Origin: Amorphophallus konjac
Taxonomy: Eukaryota; Streptophyta; Magnoliopsida; Alismatales; Araceae
Assembly: GCA_022559845.1 (NCBI GenBank)
Contig: CM040126.1
Location: 46,866,458-46,930,457 of the forward strand
Direction: 5' to 3'
Length of the DNA: 64,000 nt
The position numbers were made by a program, and so were the translations under genes. Positions within the stretch are counted from its first letter, which is position 1, and each line of letters begins with the position of its first letter. Below are positions 21,742 through 36,700 of the stretch, piece after piece. The notes beneath the pieces are model-generated. The model was given only the letters and a program-made list of their open reading frames with translations. It did no database searches and was not told the origin of the DNA.

Positions 21742-24700
21742 ATGGTGCGAGGAGGTCGTAGTAGGGGTGGGAGGAGATCTAGCAGTGAGAGGGGCACTAC
21801 TATCTCCTCGCTACCATCTTCTTCAGACACAGGTATATTTGATCAATAAGTTAGCTATATAAATATTTTATTTATTTACAAACTTAAAAGAATTTATTTA
21901 TAGGTGCAAGTGTCGGCTCACCACCACTTGTACATACGCCACCACCTCCCGCTACAGGTATGTATATTTTAATTTAAATTCTTGAACATTTGTTCTACTT
22001 ATGAAAATAAGTTCTTGCAGGTCTCAGTGGCCTCCCACCTGTTGTGCATACGCCACTCCCACCACCTTCCGCTGCAGGTATGTATATTTTAATTATATGT
22101 TCGCAATATTTGTATCACTCCACATGACAATAAATTCTTGCAGGTCTCAGTGGCAAAAAGACTCGAGGATCATGTATGTATATTTTAATTTAAATTCTTC
22201 AATATTTGTTCTACTTATGACAATAAATTCTTGCAGGTCTCAGTGGCCTCCCACCTGTTGTGCATACGCCACCCCCACCACCTCCCGCTGCAGGTATGTA
22301 TATTTTAATTATATGTTCGCATTATATGTATCACTCCACATGACAATAAATTCTTGCAGGTCTCTGTGGCCTCCCACCTGTTGTGCATACGCCACCCCCA
22401 CCACCTCCCGCTGCAGGTATGTATATTTTAATTATATGTTCGCATTATATGTATCACTCCACATGACAATAAATTCTTGCAGGTCTCAGTGGCCTCCCAC
22501 ATGTTGTGCATACGCCAACCCCACCACCTCCCGCTGCAGGTATGTATATTTTAATTATATGTTCGCAGTATATGTATCACTCCACATGACAATAAATTCT
22601 TGCAGGTCTCAGTGGCCTCCCACATGTTGTGCATACGCCAACCCCACCACCTCCCGCTGCAGGTATGTATATTTTAATTATATGTTCGCAGTATATGTAT
22701 CACTCCACATGACAATAAATTCTTGCAGGTCTCAGTGGCCTCCCACATGTTGTGCATACGCCAACCCCACCACCTCCCGCTGCAGGTATGTATATTTTAA
22801 TTATATGTTCGCAGTATATGTATCACTCCACATGACAATAAATTCTTGCAGGTCTCAGTGCCCTCCCACCACCTCCCACTTGTACAGGGCCCACCCCCAC
22901 CAGTCAGCCCCTTGACGATGTCGGCAGTTGTCACGAGGGAGGCACGACCCATGATAGACGTCGCCCGTGTTGGGTATCCGGGTAAATCTATAAGGTTATA
23001 TTACATTAATTAGCCCTCAACTGTGTAATATGAATATTTTGACATTTGCAATTGCAGTATGAAATTTGAACCCCACGGCGCTGTCCATCATTCCACCGAA
23101 CTCATGTTGGCACATGTGCCCGGGGCAGCTTCCACTTTCAGAGATTTTCCGATGTCCGTCCGCGATTCATTGTACAACATGTTCTTAGTAAGTAATTACG
23201 TCATTTAATTCAAGTATTTCCCAAAGTCTATTTACAACTTTATACTAAGTGTGAAAAGCAATTGATTTACAGCGGTCTTTTCAATTCACATGTGGACATG
23301 ACGCGGCGAGATGTCGTCGTGCCTGGGAGTCTACTATGCTCTCAAGTTACAAGAGGAAAATACATGAGGCCCGAGCACACGCTAAAAAATTGAGTGGGGG
23401 GAGTGAAGACCGACAATTGTGGAAGGCGCATCGCCCTCTATGGATGAGGCAGGAGGATTGGGAGATATCTTGTGACCATTTTGCCGACCCCAAGTGGATA
23501 GAAAAGTCCGAAAAAGCCAAAGCAAACAGGGCGTCAAAACCAGGTTCAAATTTGCATACGAGTGGGTCCATCTCTTATGCGGCTCATAAACAAAAATTGG
23601 TAAGTAATATACCAATTTATCTTCTTACAATTTATCCCAATATTTGACTTTTTTTTACTATGAATTGTATAACAGGCTGTGGAGCTTAATCGACCTCCGT
23701 CGTTCCTCGAGGTGTTCGACAGAACACACAAAAAGAAGGGGACTAATGATTTTGTGAGTGACACAGCTAAGTCAGCAGCGGTAAGTTTATCTACATATGT
23801 AACTTGTACCGTTCATTTAAATCGGCATGTAATTCATATGAAATTGACTAGTTATTTTATTCAATTTGTAGGAAACATATAGCAAAGCAGTGACAGAGAA
23901 GTACGGGGAGGGAGACACGCAGCAGCCGGAGTTCGATCCGGTGGAGTGGGTGGCAGCAGCTGGCGTACCGAAGAAAGGCCGAATATATGGTTTTGGGGAG
24001 AGCCTAGACGCAAGCGCGGTGACATCAGCGTGTGCGAGTTCTAGCTATACTTCTTCCAGTGGCAGTGCCTTCACTATACCTTCCGTTGCCCCCAGCGCTT
24101 CTGCCAGCGACATGATGGACATGGTCCGATCGCAGATTTCTGATATGCAGCGGCAGCAGCAGCATTTCCAGCAAGAGATCTCTAGCCAAGTGTCAGTATT
24201 CTTGCAGGCAATTAGTGGCCTCCTCTCCCAGAGCGGAATGGTCCCTCAGAAATCAACCACCACCACAGCACAGCCCGCACAGGTGAGTCTCTAGCCAAGT
24301 TTTTATTTTGATGGAATTACTCAATTATGTTCATTATTAATTTTAAAACTCATTTACTTCAGAATAATTGAGAAAATCCGGGGGTCTAAAATTTGAAATA
24401 CCGGTCGGACGGCCGTGCCAATCATTCCAACGCGACCGGGGAGATGAAAGTGACTTGACAGAACTGACGGAATCCAAATCGGATGCCCAGTTTGATCTCG
24501 GCGCTAAAAGTTCAGTTTTAAAATACACTTAGTTTAAATGAACTACCAGGTCGGGTCCGGGGGTCTAAAATTGGAAATACAAGTCGGACGGCCATGCCGA
24601 TCATTCCAACGCGACCGGGGAGATGAAAGTGACTTGTCAGAACTGACGGAATCCAAATCGGATGCCCGGTTTGAGCTCGGCACTCAAAGTTCAGTTTTAA

Positions 24701-27700
24701 AATAAACTTAGCTTAAATGAACTCCCAGGTCAGGTCCGGGGGTCAAAAACTTGAAATACAAGTCGGACGGCCGTGCCGATCATTCCAACACAACCGGGGA
24801 GATGAAAGTGACTTGTCAGAACTGACGGAATCCAAATCGGATGCCCGGTTTGAGCTCGGCGCTAAAAGTTCAGTTTTAAAATACACTTAGTTTAAATGAA
24901 CTACCAGGTCGGGTCCGGGGGTCTAAAATTGGAAATACAAGTCGGACGGCCGTGCCGATCATTCCAACGCGACCGGGGAGATGAAAGTGACTTGTCAGAA
25001 CTGACGGAATCCAAATCGGATGTCCGGTTTGAGCTCGGCACTCAAAGTTCAGTTTTAAAATAAACTTAGCTTAAATGAACTCCCAGGTCAGGTCCGGGGG
25101 TCAAAAACTTGAAATACAAGTCGGACGGCCGTGCCGATCATTCCAACACAACCGGGGAGATGAAAGTGACTTGTCAGAACTGGCGGAATCTAAATCGGAT
25201 GTCCGGTTTGAGCTCGGCGCTAAAAGTTCAGTTTTAAAATACACTTAGTTTAAATGAACTACCAGGTCGGGTCCGAGGGTCTAAAATTGGAAATACAAGT
25301 CGGACGGCCGTGCCGATCATTCCAACACAGCCGGGGATGAAAGTGACTTGTCAGAACTGGCGGAATCCAAATCGGATGTCCGGTTTGAGCTCGGCGCTCA
25401 AAGTTCAGTTTTAAAATACACTTAGCTTAAATGAACTACCAGGTCGGGTCCGGGGGTCTAAAACTTGAAATACAAGTCGGACGGCCGTGCCGATCATTCC
25501 AACACAACCGGGGAGATGAAAGTGACTTGTCAGAACTGGCGGAATCTAAATCGGATGTCCGGTTTGAGCTCGGCGCTAAAAGTTCAGTTTTAAAATACAC
25601 TTAGTTTAAATGAACTACCAGGTCGGGTCCGGGGGTCTAAAATTGGAAATACAAGTCGGACGGCCGTGCCGATCATTCCAACACAGCCGGGGAGATGAAA
25701 GTGACTTGTCAGAACTGGCGGAATCCAAATCGGATGTCCGGTTTGAGCTCGGCGCTAAAAGTTCAGTTTTAAAATACACTTAGTTTAAATGAACTACCAG
25801 GTCGGGTCCGGGGGTCTAAAATTGGAAATACAGGTCGGACGGCCGTGCCGATCATTCCAACGCGACCGGGGAGATGAAAGTGACTTGTCAGAACTGACGG
25901 AATCCAAATCGGATGTCCGGTTTGAGCTCGGCGCTAAAAGTTCAGTTTTAAAATACACTTAGTTTAAATGAACTACCAGGTCGGGTCCGGGGGTCTAAAA
26001 TTGGAAATACCGATCGGACGGCCGTGCCGATCATTCCAACGCGACCGGGGAGATGAAAGTGACTTGTCAGAACTGACGGAATCCAAATCGGATGCCCGGT
26101 TTGAGCTCGGCGCTCAAAGTTCAGTTTTAAAATACACTTAGTTTAAATGAACTACCAGGTCGGGTCCGGGGGTCTAAAATTGGAAATACAAGTCGGACGG
26201 CCGTGCCGATCATTCCAACGCGACCGGGGAGATGAAAGTGACTTGTCAGAACTGACGAATCCAAATCGGATGTCCGGTTTGAGCTCGGCGCTAAAAGTTC
26301 AGTTTTAAAATACACTTAGTTTAAATGAACTACCAGGTCGGGTCCGGGGGTCTAAAATTGGAAATACCGGTCGGACGGCCGTGCCGATCATTCCAACGCG
26401 ACCGGGGAGATGAAAGTGACTTGTCAGAACTGACGGAATCCAAATCGGATGCCCGGTTTGAGCTCGGCGCTCAAAGTTCAGTTTTAAAATACACTTAGTT
26501 TAAATGAACTACCAGGTCGGGTCCGGGGGTCTAAAATTGGAAATACAAGTCGGACGGCCGTGCCGATCATTCCAACGCGACCGGGGAGATGAAAGTGACT
26601 TGTCAGAACTGACGGAATCTAAATCGGATGTCCGGTTTGAGCTCGGCGCTAAAAGTTCAGTTTTAAAATACACTTAGTTTAAATGAACTACCAGGTCGGG
26701 TCCGGGGGTCTAAAATTGGAAATACAGTCGGACGGCCGTGCCGATCATTCCAACGCGACCGGGGAGATGAAAGTGACTTGTCAGAACTGACGGAATCCAA
26801 ATCGGATGCCCGGTTTGAGCTCGGCGCTAAAAGTTCAGTTTTAAAATACACTTAGTTTAAATGAACTACCAGGTCGGGTCCGGGGGTCTAAAATTGGAAA
26901 TACAAGTCGGACGGCCGTGCCGATCATTCCAACGCGACCGGGGAGATGAAAGTGACTTGTCAGAACTGACGGAATCCAAATCGGATGTCCGGTTTGAGCT
27001 CGGCACTCAAAGTTCAGTTTTAAAATACACTTAGCTTAAATGAACTCCCAGGTCAGGTCCGGGGGTCAAAAACTTGAAATACAAGTCGGACGGCCGTGCC
27101 GATCATTCCAACACAACCGGGGAGATGAAAGTGACTTGTCAGAACTGGCGGAATCTAAATCGGATGTCCGGTTTGAGCTCGGCGCTAAAAGTTCAGTTTT
27201 AAAATACACTTAGTTTAAATGAACTACCAGGTCGGGTCCGAGGGTCTAAAATTGGAAATACAAGTCGGACGGCCGTGCCGATCATTCCAACACAGCCGGG
27301 GAGATGAAAGTGACTTGTCAGAACTGGCGGAATCCAAATCGGATGTCCGGTTTGAGCTCGGCACTCAAAGTTCAGTTTTAAAATAAACTTAGCTTAAATG
27401 AACTCCCAGGTCAGGTCCGGGGGTCAAAAACTTGAAATACAAGTCGGACGGCCGTGCCGATCATTCCAACACAACCGGGGAGATGAAAGTGACTTGTCAG
27501 AACTGGCGGAATCTAAATCGGATGTCCGGTTTGAGCTCGGCGCTAAAAGTTCAGTTTTAAAATACACTTAGTTTAAATGAACTACCAGGTCGGGTCCGAG
27601 GGTCTAAAATTGGAAATACAAGTCGGACGGCCGTGCCGATCATTCCAACACAGCCGGGGAGATGAAAGTGACTTGTCAGAACTGGCGGAATCCAAATCGG

Positions 27701-30700
27701 ATGTCCGGTTTGAGCTCGGCGCTAAAAGTTCAGTTTTAAAATACACTTAGTTTAAATGAACTACCAGGTCGGGTCCGGGGGTCTAAAATTGGAAATACCG
27801 GTCGGACGGCCGTGCCGATCATTCCAACGCGACCGGGGAGATGAAAGTGACTTGTCAGAACTGACGGAATCCAAATCGGATGTCCGGTTTGAGCTCGGCG
27901 CTAAAAGTTCAGTTTTAAAATACACTTAGTTTAAATGAACTACCAGGTCGGGTCCGGGGGTCTAAAATTGGAAATACAGTCGGACGGCCGTGCCGATCAT
28001 TCCAACGCGACCGGGGAGATGAAAGTGACTTGTCAGAACTGACGGAATCCAAATCGGATGTCCGGTTTGAGCTCGGCGCTCAAAGTTCAGTTTTAAAATA
28101 CACTTAGTTTAAATGAACTACCAGGTCGGGTCCGGGGGTCTAAAATTGGAAATACAAGTCGGACGGCCGTGCCGATCATTCCAACGCGACCGGGGAGATG
28201 AAAGTGACTTGTCAGAACTGACGGAATCCAAATCGGATGTCCGGTTTGAGCTCGGCGCTAAAAGTTCAGTTTTAAAATACACTTAGTTTAAATGAACTAC
28301 CAGGTCGGGTCCGGGGGTCTAAAATTGGAAATACAGTCGGACGGCCGTGCCGATCATTCCAACGCGACCGGGGAGATGAAAGTGACTTGTCAGAACTGAC
28401 GGAATCCAAATCGGATGTCCGGTTTGAGCTCGGCGCTCAAAGTTCAGTTTTAAAATACACTTAGTTTAAATGAACTACCAGGTCGGGTCCGGGGGTCTAA
28501 AATTGGAAATACAAGTCGGACGGCCGTGCCGATCATTCCAACGCGACCGGGGAGATGAAAGTGACTTGTCAGAACTGACGGAATCTAAATCGGATGTCCG
28601 GTTTGAGCTCGGCGCTAAAAGTTCAGTTTTAAAATACACTTAGTTTAAATGAACTACCAGGTCGGGTCCGGGGGTCTAAAATTGGAAATACAGTCGGACG
28701 GCCGTGCCGATCATTCCAACGCGACCGGGGAGATGAAAGTGACTTGTCAGAACTGACGGAATCCAAATCGGATGCCCGGTTTGAGCTCGGCGCTCAAAGT
28801 TCAGTTTTAAAATACACTTAGTTTAAATGAACTACCAGGTCGGGTCCGGGGGTCTAAAATTGGAAATACAAGTCGGACGGCCGTGCCGATCATTCCAACG
28901 CGACCGGGGAGATGAAAGTGACTTGTCAGAACTGACGGAATCCAAATCGGATGTCCGGTTTGAGCTCGGCGCTAAAAGTTCAGTTTTAAAATACACTTAG
29001 TTTAAATGAACTACCAGGTCGGGTCCGGGGGTCTAAAATTGGAAATACAAGTCGGACGGCCGTGCCGATCATTCCAACGCGACCGGGGAGATGAAAGTGA
29101 CTTGTCAGAACTGACGGAATCCAAATCGGATGTCCGGTTTGAGCTCGGCGCTCAAAGTTCAGTTTTAAAATACACTTAGTTTAAATGAACTACCAGGTCG
29201 GGTCCGGGGGTCTAAAATTGGAAATACAAGTCGGACGGCCGTGCCGATCATTCCAACGCGACCGGGGAGATGAAAGTGACTTGTCAGAACTGACGGAATC
29301 CAAATCGGATGTCCGGTTTGAGCTCGGCGCTAAAAGTTCAGTTTTAAAATACACTTAGTTTAAATGAACTACCAGGTCGGGTCCGGGGGTCAAAAACTTG
29401 AAATACAAGTCGGACGGCCGTGCCGATCATTCCAACACGGCCGGGGAGATGAAAGTGACTTGTCAGAACTGACGGAATCCAAATCGGATGCCCGGTTTGA
29501 GCTCGGCGCTCAAAGTTCAGTTTTAAAATACACTTAGTTTAAATGAACTACCAGGTCGGGTCCGGGGGTCTAAAATTGGAAATACAAGTCGGACGGCCGT
29601 GCCGATCATTCCAACGCGACCGGGGAGATGAAAGTGACTTGTCAGAACTGACGGAATCCAAATCGGATGTCCGGTTTGAGCTCGGCGCTAAAAGTTCAGT
29701 TTTAAAATACACTTAGTTTAAATGAACTACCAGGTCGGGTCCGGGGGTCTAAAATTGGAAATACAGTCGGACGGCCGTGCCGATCATTCCAACGCGACCG
29801 GGGAGATGAAAGTGACTTGTCAGAACTGACGGAATCCAAATCGGATGTCCGGTTTGAGCTCGGCGCTCAAAGTTCAGTTTTAAAATACACTTAGTTTAAA
29901 TGAACTACCAGGTCGGGTCCGGGGGTCTAAAATTGGAAATACAAGTCGGACGGCCGTGCCGATCATTCCAACGCGACCGGGGAGATGAAAGTGACTTGTC
30001 AGAACTGACGGAATCCAAATCGGATGTCCGGTTTGAGCTCGGCGCTCAAAGTTCAGTTTTAAAATACACTTAGTTTAAATGAACTACCAGGTCGGGTCCG
30101 GGGGTCTAAAATTGGAAATACAAGTCGGACGGCCGTGCCGATCATTCCAACGCGACCGGGGAGATGAAAGTGACTTGTCAGAACTGACGGAATCCAAATC
30201 GGATGTCCGGTTTGAGCTCGGCGCTAAAAGTTCAGTTTTAAAATACACTTAGTTTAAATGAACTACCAGGTCGGGTCCGGGGGTCTAAAATTGGAAATAC
30301 AGTCGGACGGCCGTGCCGATCATTCCAACGCGACCGGGGAGATGAAAGTGACTTGTCAGAACTGACGGAATCCAAATCGGATGTCCGGTTTGAGCTCGGC
30401 GCTCAAAGTTCAGTTTTAAAATACACTTAGTTTAAATGAACTACCAGGTCGGGTCCGGGGGTCTAAAATTGGAAATACAAGTCGGACGGCCGTGCCGATC
30501 ATTCCAACGCGACCGGGGAGATGAAAGTGACTTGTCAGAACTGACGGAATCCAAATCGGATGTCCGGTTTGAGCTCGGCGCTCAAAGTTCAGTTTTAAAA
30601 TACACTTAGTTTAAATGAACTACCAGGTCGGGTCCGGGGGTCTAAAATTGGAAATACAAGTCGGACGGCCGTGCCGATCATTCCAACGCGACCGGGGAGA

Positions 30701-33700
30701 TGAAAGTGACTTGTCAGAACTGACGGAATCCAAATCGGATGTCCGGTTTGAGCTCGGCGCTCAAAGTTCAGTTTTAAAATACACTTAGTTTAAATGAACT
30801 ACCAGGTCGGGTCCGGGGGTCTAAAATTGGAAATACAAGTCGGACGGCCGTGCCGATCATTCCAACGCGACCGGGGAGATGAAAGTGACTTGTCAGAACT
30901 GACGGAATCCAAATCGGATGTCCGGTTTGAGCTCGGCGCTAAAAGTTCAGTTTTAAAATACACTTAGTTTAAATGAACTACCAGGTCGGGTCCGGGGGTC
31001 TAAAATTGGAAATACAAGTCGGACGGCCGTGCCGATCATTCCAACGCGACCGGGGAGATGAAAGTGACTTGTCAGAACTGACGGAATCCAAATCGGATGT
31101 CCGGTTTGAGCTCGGCGCTCAAAGTTCAGTTTTAAAATACACTTAGTTTAAATGAACTACCAGGTCGGGTCCGGGGGTCTAAAATTGGAAATACAAGTCG
31201 GACGGCCGTGCCGATCATTCCAACGCGACCGGGGAGATGAAAGTGACTTGTCAGAACTGACGGAATCCAAATCGGATGTCCGGTTTGAGCTCGGCGCTAA
31301 AAGTTCAGTTTTAAAATACACTTAGTTTAAATGAACTACCAGGTCGGGTCCGGGGGTCTAAAATTGAAATACAAGTCGGACGGCCGTGCCGATCATTCCA
31401 ACACAACCGGGGAGATGAAAGTGACTTGTCAGAACTGACGGAATCCAAATCGGATGTCCGGTTTGAGCTCGGCGCTCAAAGTTCAGTTTTAAAATACACT
31501 TAGTTTAAATGAACTACCAGGTCGGGTCCGGGGGTCTAAAATTGGAAATACAAGTCGGACGGCCGTGCCGATCATTCCAACACGACCGGGGAGATGAAAG
31601 TGACTTGTCAGAACTGACGGAATCCAAATCGGATGTCCGGTTTGAGCTCGGCGCTAAAAGTTCAGTTTTAAAATACACTTAGTTTAAATGAACTACCAGG
31701 TCGGGTCCGGGGGTCTAAAATTGGAAATACAAGTCGGACGGCCGTGCCGATCATTCCAACACGACCGGGGAGATGAAAGTGACTTGTCAGAACTGGCGGA
31801 ATCCAAATCGGATGTCCGGTTTGAGCTCGGCGCTCAAAGTTCAGTTTTAAAATACACTTAGTTTAAATGAACTACCAGGTCGGGTCCGGGGGTCTAAAAT
31901 TGGAAATACAAGTCGGACGGCCGTGCCGATCATTCCAACACGACCGGGGAGATGAAAGTGACTTGTCAGAACTGACGGAATCCAAATCGGATGTCCGGTT
32001 TGAGCTCGGCGCTCAAAGTTCAGTTTTAAAATACACTTAGTTTAAATGAACTACCAGGTCGGGTCCGGGGGTCTAAAATTGAAATACCGGTCGGACGGCC
32101 GTGCCGATCATTCCAACGCGACCGGGGAGATGAAAGTGACTTGTCAGAACTGACGGAATCCAAATCGGATGTCCGGTTTGAGCTCGGCGCTAAAAGTTCA
32201 GTTTTAAAATACACTTAGTTTAAATGAACTACCAGGTCGGGTCCGGGGGTCTAAAATTGGAAATACCGATCGGACGGCCGTGCCGATCATTCCAACGCGA
32301 CCGGGGAGATGAAAGTGACTTGTCAGAACTGACGGAATCCAAATCGGATGTCCGGTTTGAGCTCGGCGCTCAAAGTTCAGTTTTAAAATACACTTAGTTT
32401 AAATGAACTACCAGGTCGGGTCCGGGGGTCTAAAATTGGAAATACCGGTCGGACGGCCGTGCCGATCATTCCAACGCGACCGGGGAGATGAAAGTGACTT
32501 GTCAGAACTGACGGAATCTAAATCGGATGTCCGGTTTGAGCTCGGCGCTCAAAGTTCAGTTTTAAAATACACTTAGTTTAAATGAACTACCAGGTCGGGT
32601 CCGGGGGTCTAAAATTGGAAATACAAGTCGGACGGCCGTGCCGATCATTCCAACGCGACCGGGGAGATGAAAGTGACTTGTCAGAACTGACGGAATCCAA
32701 ATCGGATGTCCGGTTTGAGCTCGGCGCTAAAAGTTCAGTTTTAAAATACACTTAGTTTAAATGAACTACCAGGTCGGGTCCGGGGGTCTAAAATTGGAAA
32801 TACCGGTCGGACGGCCGTGCCGATCATTCCAACGCGACCGGGGAGATGAAAGTGACTTGTCAGAACTGACGGAATCCAAATCGGATGCCCGGTTTGAGCT
32901 CGGCGCTAAAAGTTCAGTTTTAAAATACACTTAGTTTAAATGAACTACCAGGTCGGGTCCGGGGGTCTAAAATTGGAAATACAGTCGGACGGCCGTGCCG
33001 ATCATTCCAACGCGACCGGGGAGATGAAAGTGACTTGTCAGAACTGACGGAATCCAAATCGGATGTCCGGTTTGAGCTCGGCACTCAAAGTTCAGTTTTA
33101 AAATAAACTTAGCTTAAATGAACTCCCAGGTCAGGTCCGGGGGTCAAAAACTTGAAATACAAGTCGGACGGCCGTGCCGATCATTCCAACACAACCGGGG
33201 AGATGAAAGTGACTTGTCAGAACTGGCGGAATCTAAATCGGATGTCCGGTTTGAGCTCGGCGCTAAAAGTTCAGTTTTAAAATACACTTAGTTTAAATGA
33301 ACTACCAGGTCGGGTCCGAGGGTCTAAAATTGGAAATACAAGTCGGACGGCCGTGCCGATCATTCCAACACAGCCGGGGAGATGAAAGTGACTTGTCAGA
33401 ACTGGCGGAATCCAAATCGGATGTCCGGTTTGAGCTCGGCACTCAAAGTTCAGTTTTAAAATAAACTTAGCTTAAATGAACTCCCAGGTCAGGTCCGGGG
33501 GTCAAAAACTTGAAATACAAGTCGGACGGCCGTGCCGATCATTCCAACACAACCGGGGAGATGAAAGTGACTTGTCAGAACTGGCGGAATCTAAATCGGA
33601 TGTCCGGTTTGAGCTCGGCGCTAAAAGTTCAGTTTTAAAATACACTTAGTTTAAATGAACTACCAGGTCGGGTCCGAGGGTCTAAAATTGGAAATACAAG

Positions 33701-36700
33701 TCGGACGGCCGTGCCGATCATTCCAACACAGCCGGGGAGATGAAAGTGACTTGTCAGAACTGGCGGAATCCAAATCGGATGTCCGGTTTGAGCTCGGCGC
33801 TCAAAGTTCAGTTTTAAAATACACTTAGTTTAAATGAACTACCAGGTCGGGTCCGGGGGTCTAAACATTGAAATACCGGTCGGACGGCCGTGCCGATCAT
33901 TCCAACGCGACCGGGGAGATGAAAGTGACTTGTCAGAACTGACGGAATCCAAATCGGATGTCCGGTTTGAGCTCGGCGCTAAAAGTTCAGTTTTAAAATA
34001 CACTTAGTTTAAATGAACTACCAGGTCGGGTCCGGGGGTCTAAAATTGGAAATACCGATCGGACGGCCGTGCCGATCATTCCAACGCGACCGGGGAGATG
34101 AAAGTGACTTGTCAGAACTGACGGAATCCAAATCGGATGCCCGGTTTGAGCTCGGCGCTCAAAGTTTAGTTTTAAAATACACTTAGTTTAAATGAACTAC
34201 CAGGTCGGGTCCGGGGGTCTAAAATTGGAAATACAAGTCGGACGGCCATGCCGATCATTCCAACGCGACCGGGGAGATGAAAGTGACTTGTCAGAACTGA
34301 CGAAATCCAAATCGGATGTCCGGTTTGAGCTCGGCGCTAAAAGTTCAGTTTTAAAATACACTTAGTTTAAATGAACTACCAGGTCGGGTCCGGGGGTCTA
34401 AAATTGGAAATACCGGTCGGACGGCCGTGCCGATCATTCCAACGCGACCGGGGAGATGAAAGTGACTTGTCAGAACTGACGGAATCCAAATCGGATGCCC
34501 GGTTTGAGCTCGGCGCTCAAAGTTCAGTTTTAAAATACACTTAGTTTAAATGAACTACCAGGTCGGGTCCGGGGGTCTAAAATTGGAAATACAAGTCGGA
34601 CGGCCGTGCCGATCATTCCAACGCGACCGGGGAGATGAAAGTGACTTGTCAGAACTGACGGAATCTAAATCGGATGTCCGGTTTGAGCTCGGCGCTAAAA
34701 GTTCAGTTTTAAAATACACTTAGTTTAAATGAACTACCAGGTCGGGTCCGGGGGTCTAAAATTGGAAATACCGGTCGGACGGCCGTGCCGATCATTCCAA
34801 CGCGACCGGGGAGATGAAAGTGACTTGTCAGAACTGACGGAATCCAAATCGGATGCCCGGTTTGAGCTCGGCGCTCAAAGTTCAGTTTTAAAATACACTT
34901 AGTTTAAATGAACTACCAGGTCGGGTCCGGGGGTCTAAAATTGGAAATACAAGTCGGACGGCCGTGCCGATCATTCCAACGCGACCGGGGAGATGAAAGT
35001 GACTTGTCAGAACTGACGGAATCCAAATCGGATGTCCGGTTTGAGCTCGGCACTCAAAGTTCAGTTTTAAAATAAACTTAGCTTAAATGAACTCCCAGGT
35101 CAGGTCCGGGGGTCAAAAACTTGAAATACAAGTCGGACGGCCGTGCCGATCATTCCAACACAACCGGGGAGATGAAAGTGACTTGTCAGAACTGGCGGAA
35201 TCTAAATCGGATGTCCGGTTTGAGCTCGGCGCTAAAAGTTCAGTTTTAAAATACACTTAGTTTAAATGAACTACCAGGTCGGGTCCGAGGGTCTAAAATT
35301 GGAAATACAAGTCGGACGGCCGTGCCGATCATTCCAACACAGCCGGGGAGATGAAAGTGACTTGTCAGAACTGGCGGAATCCAAATCGGATGTCCGGTTT
35401 GAGCTCGGCGCTAAAAGTTCAGTTTTAAAATAAACTTAGCTTAAATGAACTCCCAGGTCAGGTCCGGGGGTCAAAAACTTGAAATACAAGTCGGACGGCC
35501 GTGCCGATCATTCCAACACAACCGGGGAGATGAAAGTGACTTGTCAGAACTGACGGAATCCAAATCGGATGCCCGGTTTGAGCTCGGCGCTAAAAGTTCA
35601 GTTTTAAAATACACTTAGTTTAAATGAACTACCAGGTCGGGTCCGGGGGTCTAAAATTGGAAATACCGGTCGGACGGCCGTGCCGATCATTCCAACGCGA
35701 CCGGGGAGATGAAAGTGACTTGTCAGAACTGACGGAATCCAAATCGGATGTCCGGTTTGAGCTCGGCGCTAAAAGTTCAGTTTTAAAATACACTTAGTTT
35801 AAATGAACTACCAGGTCGGGTCCGGGGGTCTAAAATTGGAAATACCGGTCGGACGGCCGTGCCGATCATTCCAACGCGACCGGGGAGATGAAAGTGACTT
35901 GTCAGAACTGACGGAATCCAAATCGGATGCCCGGTTTGAGCTCGGCGCTCAAAGTTCAGTTTTAAAATATACTTAGTTTAAATGAACTACCAGGTCGGGT
36001 CCGGGGGTCTAAAATTGGAAATACCGGTCGGACGGCCGTGCCGATCATTCCAACGCGACCGGGGAGATGAAAGTGACTTGTCAGAACTGACGGAATCTAA
36101 ATCGGATGTCCGGTTTGAGCTCGGCACTCAAAGTTCAGTTTTAAAATAAACTTAGCTTAAATGAACTCCCAGGTCAGGTCCGGGGGTCAAAAACTTGAAA
36201 TACAAGTCGGACGGCCGTGCCGATCATTCCAACACAACCGGGGAGATGAAAGTGACTTGTCAGAACTGACGGAATCCAAATCGGATGCCCGGTTTGAGCT
36301 CGGCGCTAAAAGTTCAGTTTTAAAATACACTTAGTTTAAATGAACTACCAGGTCGGGTCCGGGGGTCTAAAATTGGAAATACCGATCGGACGGCCGTGCC
36401 GATCATTCCAACGCGACCGGGGAGATGAAAGTGACTTGTCAGAACTGACGGAATCTAAATCGGATGTCCGGTTTGAGCTCGGCGCTCAAAGTTCAGTTTT
36501 AAAATACACTTAGTTTAAATGAACTACCAGGTCGGGTCCGGGGGTCTAAAATTGGAAATACAAGTCGGACGGCCGTGCCGATCATTCCAACGCGACCGGG
36601 GAGATGAAAGTGACTTGTCAGAACTGACGGAATCCAAATCGGATGTCCGGTTTGAGCTCGGCGCTCAAAGCTCAGTTTTAAAATACACTTAGTTTAAATG

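Noticed and set aside
22001..22915. A 304-codon open frame with 41-residue repeats
   Set aside because: The 123-bp exon-plus-intron unit is divisible by three and happens to lack stops in this frame. The frame is not the one supported by the splice sites and flanking exons, and it translates the introns.
24343..32214. Minus-strand 61-62-codon frames in the tandem array
   Set aside because: They repeat with the monomer, stop within each unit and vary freely with small indels; they are by-products of repetition.
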